From: Otatea glauca
Lineage: Eukaryota; Streptophyta; Magnoliopsida; Poales; Poaceae
DNA: 64,000 nucleotides
NCBI GenBank assembly: GCA_036346275.1
Contig: CM070730.1
Span: forward strand, 9,052,309 to 9,116,308
Reading direction: 5' to 3'
In this document: in pieces, positions 61,201 through 64,000 of the stretch
Layout of the letters: every line of letters begins with the position of its first letter
How positions within the stretch are numbered: the stretch's first letter is position 1
Notes under the pieces: model-generated
The model's input: the letters and a program-made list of their open reading frames with translations, nothing else
Database searches by the model: none
Told to the model about the DNA's origin: nothing
Position numbers and translations under genes: made by a program

Positions 61201-61962
61201 TTTTTTTTCCTTTCATACATTATGTACTAAACATAATATGATGCTTTACTTCCTCAGATTATGTAACATTCAGCTATGGTATTTTATTTTCTTAAGTTAT
61301 CATTTATTACGATATGATATTTTCCTTCCGTAATGCCTTTAGCCTTTAATCAAGGTGCCCGCAACGCAGGAATCATCATATAACCATGTAGTACCAACCA
61401 ATAACTTAGAAGTTCAGACCCAACATGTAGATCCAAATAGTTGTGAAATACCGAAAGCATCCATCACCTTTCGAAGTGAAAAGTGACAACACTCTACACA
61501 CCGCTTTCATCTTTTTTAGTCCGATAGGACAACACGTAAACATCAGTATTCTCAACCCGATTTTAGTATTCGGGGCAGCGTGTTGTCAAATCGGCCTAAG
61601 AAAGCTGCTGCCAGCCTGTTGTCACATCGGCCAGAAAAGTTGAGGCGGCAACACGGTGCCTATTGATTTCTCAGTTCGATTAGTCATATCCACCTGAAAA
61701 GGTGACGAAACGTGACGCCCGTTATCACATAACGACATACAACACACTGTCTGTCTCAGAGTGAAGTGACAACACTCTGCAACCCACCGCTTTCTGTGAC
61801 CAAAATGACTACACGATGCGGCCCGATTGATTTTTCAGACCTAAGTGAGATATAAAACCACCCACCACCCAAGCAGCCCTTCTTCCCAACCCCAACCTGC
61901 ACCCCATTGCAATCACAGATCGAGGAGGAAGCTCAAGCCGTGGGAAGGGTAGATGGGGAATA
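61201..61962. other. Spacer between PMD fragment and accessory ORF, right copy
   Basis: Inverted homologue of 52810-53560, no gene. It contains repeated phrases of the type gtgttgtca.atcgg.c, present in both arms. Confidence 0.5.
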
Positions 61963-61972
61963 CTATAAAAGG
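61963..61972 (+). promoter_or_regulatory. TATA box of the right accessory ORF
   Basis: ctataaaagg about 45-50 bp before the ATG at 62017. The same box is preserved in the left copy at 52801-52807. Confidence 0.55.
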
Positions 61973-62016
61973 CCAAACCGCAGGCACACATACACAGCTC
62001 TCACTCACACTTCACC

Positions 62017-62790
62017 ATGACTGGATCCTCTAGCAGAGTATTCTCGTCGACACTAGATATGAGCACCGTAGCACTTCATTACACGTTAAAGGTTACACGT
62101 AATGGGAAGGATGATCCATTTAAGGAGGAGAACCTAAGTACAATAGTGTCCAAATTTCAAGAGTGGCGTCCGACATTATCGAGACCTAACGTGACAACCT
62201 CTGGCCCGAACCTTGTGACCGCCGACAACCTCAAGGCGCACTTGCAATAGTGGCTTCAAAGGTATTTCAGGGTGTGCGAACTAGCCGACCATCCTTCTGC
62301 TACAGGTTTCTCTACGAGACTTTATAAGGTACTGATGCTGCCCGAATAGTATGCAGAGCATTTTAAGGTTAGTTATTTTCTATTTGTTCACCCTACTAAT
62401 CTTTTTAGCATTATCTATAAGTTCACTAATTCGTATGCTCGTCTTGTGTGTTAGTTATTCCCGAAGGATAAAGAGTTGCTGAAAAAAGATATCTCAGAAT
62501 TTGCGGCGATGTATATGCTCTTCGGCGGTGGTGTGATGCCTGGTTCACGCAGAAGATGCAGAAGAGGATCTAACTGGAGGGGTAGCGGTCCACCCAGTAC
62601 TGTTGCAGCAGCAAGTTTAAGAGGACGTTCAACCACCACCGAAGAGGGGCTTGCTCCTAACTACTACAAAAGGTCGTTTAAGCAATAATGCAAGAGGACG
62701 TTCAACCAGTACTGAAGGAGGGGTACCCCCAAACCGTACAAATGATGATGATGATGATGATTTCATGCCCCCTAGGCCATGAACCTTGCG
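62017..62790 (+). pseudogene. MULE accessory ORF, right copy, broken
   Basis: Starts MTGSSSRVFSSTLDMSTVAL. The first 77 codons are open, then TAG at 62248-62250 where the left copy has Trp (HLQWW), and another TAG before YAEHFK. A plausible intron spans 62368-62454 (GTTAGT...TTAG), after which LFPKDKELLKKDISEFAAMY and MLFGGGVMPGSRRR continue. A distal section with repeated RGRSTTTEEG-like units reaches DDDDFMPP near 62770. This is the longer ancestral form; the left copy lost the middle. No domain recognised. Confidence 0.6.
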
Positions 62791-63064
62791 TCCTTGGAGT
62801 CCTTCGAATCCTGACGATGATATTACATTAAGCCCTATTAGGTATCCAAACATAGTACCCCATCAACAACCAATAGATAACTATCGTCCATTTGACCATG
62901 CCCTATTCCGACAACCATGACCATAGAATATATGATTTTGTAACTTAGTTCTTCACCAGAGGCATGTACCTATGGAATATGTTGTATCCTAACTTTATGA
63001 ATTCTCTAAGGCATGTATGTGCCTATGTTGTATCCCAGTTTTATGAATTCCCTAAGGTATGTAC

Positions 63065-64000
63065 TGTGACGCCCCCACTTCGCCTGACCAGGCCAGGACC
63101 AATGGAAACATCACAGAGCAGAGTGCGTCAGGATCAGGCTAAGGAAAACAACACATGCACGGATAGAAATTTCCACCGAATAGTACTCGGGAATTATTCT
63201 TAAAGTACATATAGTACTATCTTATGTCTGGCTACAGTGATTTCTACACCGCCCGCCTAATATTACAATATTATTCTAGATGCCTCCCTCCTGAGGGTAG
63301 ATTTATTCCGCCAGGTCTTGGTCGTCAGCCCCCTCATATTCATATCCTCCACAAGCAACATCGGTATCATCATAAAGATTCACATCATCATGAAATTCAC
63401 CTTCTATCTCATCTGGTTGGGTGCACTCAACATGCTCTGAAAAACAATAGAGAAAGCAAGGCTGAGTACACCAATACTCAGCAAGCCGCGAAACCTTTAT
63501 GCATGGGTATAAAATATACTTTTCGGCCACCGAGCCGCTACTCCAAAGTAGTACTTTATCCAAAGTACCCTTTTACCCATTTGTTAAAAAGTGTCAAATT
63601 TTAACTTTTAAATCTACTGACAGCAAAACAACGTGGGGTCTTACATCCTGTGTTAGAGGAAAACCCACACGACGCACTTCCAAACCCGGAAGCTAGGAGT
63701 GATATCACATTTAACTCTGATCAGAGGTGTACTGCTTTGCCCATAGCATCACTTTGGCTTATTGTCACAGTGCGCTTCCTTAGGCACACTAATAAACTAA
63801 GGAAACAGAACGTTTGGCCAACCGTATACTGACCTCTGCCATACCGCCTCGCCTCACCAAAGGCACGCAGGTCGAGACTCCTCCCCCGACGTCTCGCCCT
63901 AGGGTGTTGCCCTCACTAACACGATCACCTTTCTCACCTTGGCGAGTCACTACTTGTCGGTTACTTAGTTGACCCATCCCATACCGGGTCTATGGTCAAG
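63065..64000 (+). mobile_element. Gypsy-type LTR, 5' end, continues past the window
   Basis: Begins TGTGACGCCCCCACTTCGCC, a start common to some grass Gypsy LTRs, directly where MULE homology stops. Around 63455-63487 it has gctgagtac...actcagcaag, matching the remnant at the left end of the window. No coding region within the visible part. Confidence 0.6.

Larger units (their letters stand above)
52005..63064. mobile_element. Head-to-head inverted pair of MULE copies
   Basis: The left copy (about 52005-58700) reads on the minus strand: transposase, then PMD gene, then accessory ORF. The right copy (about 58730-63064) carries the same order on the plus strand. Inverted homology covers 52005-54211 with 60536-63064, and about 57815-58700 with 59680-60535. 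The right copy lacks the segment matching 54212-57815; the left lacks the transposase 5' end kept at 59348-59680. At the outer edges both arms have the same two-unit tandem (gaattcataaa; ggatacaacata). The right edge is cut by a Gypsy LTR, so terminal repeats and target duplication cannot be checked there. Confidence 0.8.

Overview
This window is nuclear DNA from a plant, almost certainly a grass (Poaceae). Four complete two-exon tau-class glutathione S-transferase (GSTU) genes and at least three GSTU relics lie on the minus strand in a loose tandem cluster. They are buried in grass-type transposable elements: hAT, Stowaway, PIF/Tourist, CACTA, Mutator-like (MULE), LINE, Copia and Gypsy. GC-rich exons in AT-rich repeat-filled spacers also fit a cereal-type genome. 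I cannot fix the species from sequence alone. I see no tRNA, rRNA or CRISPR.

Layout. 1-0.54 kb: Gypsy-type LTR remnant. 0.59-2.6 kb: GSTU-1, whose single intron holds a complete 1,226-bp hAT-type element with an exact 8-bp target duplication. 2.9-12.4 kb: small DNA transposons, a GSTU exon-1 fragment (5.4 kb) and a GSTU relic split by insertions (8.5-10.2 kb). 12.66-13.31 kb: solo LTR with 5-bp duplication. 13.8-14.6 kb: GSTU-2. 15.435-28.438 kb: a complete but coding-dead 13-kb CACTA element with 3-bp duplication. 28.4-30.9 kb: a decayed LINE between AT-rich inverted arms. 31.5-34.1 kb: a GSTU relic fused to a truncated Copia element that separates it from its old promoter. 36.2-37.0 kb: GSTU-3. 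38-46 kb: LTR remnants and unassigned DNA. 46.9-47.7 kb: GSTU-4. 48-51.1 kb: MITEs and a MULE-type foldback element. 52.0-63.06 kb: two MULE copies arranged head to head, carrying transposase, plant-mobile-domain (PMD) and small accessory reading frames. 63.065 kb to the end: start of a Gypsy-type LTR.

Function. The four intact GSTs are predicted cytosolic glutathione transferases of 231-236 residues with Ser active sites and conserved glutathione-contact residues, of the kind used in xenobiotic and stress detoxification. Each has a TATA-like element roughly 90-115 bp before its ATG, and several copies, dead ones included, share upstream and downstream non-coding blocks, so the duplicated unit was the gene plus its flanks. 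The rest is mobile DNA, nearly all with stops and frameshifts. The most unusual structures are the head-to-head MULE pair, a duplicated long-hairpin block inside the CACTA element with compensatory stem changes, a mini-LTR insertion that retains two primer-binding sites, and the Copia-GST chimera. I did not find a clearly new enzymatic or defence system.
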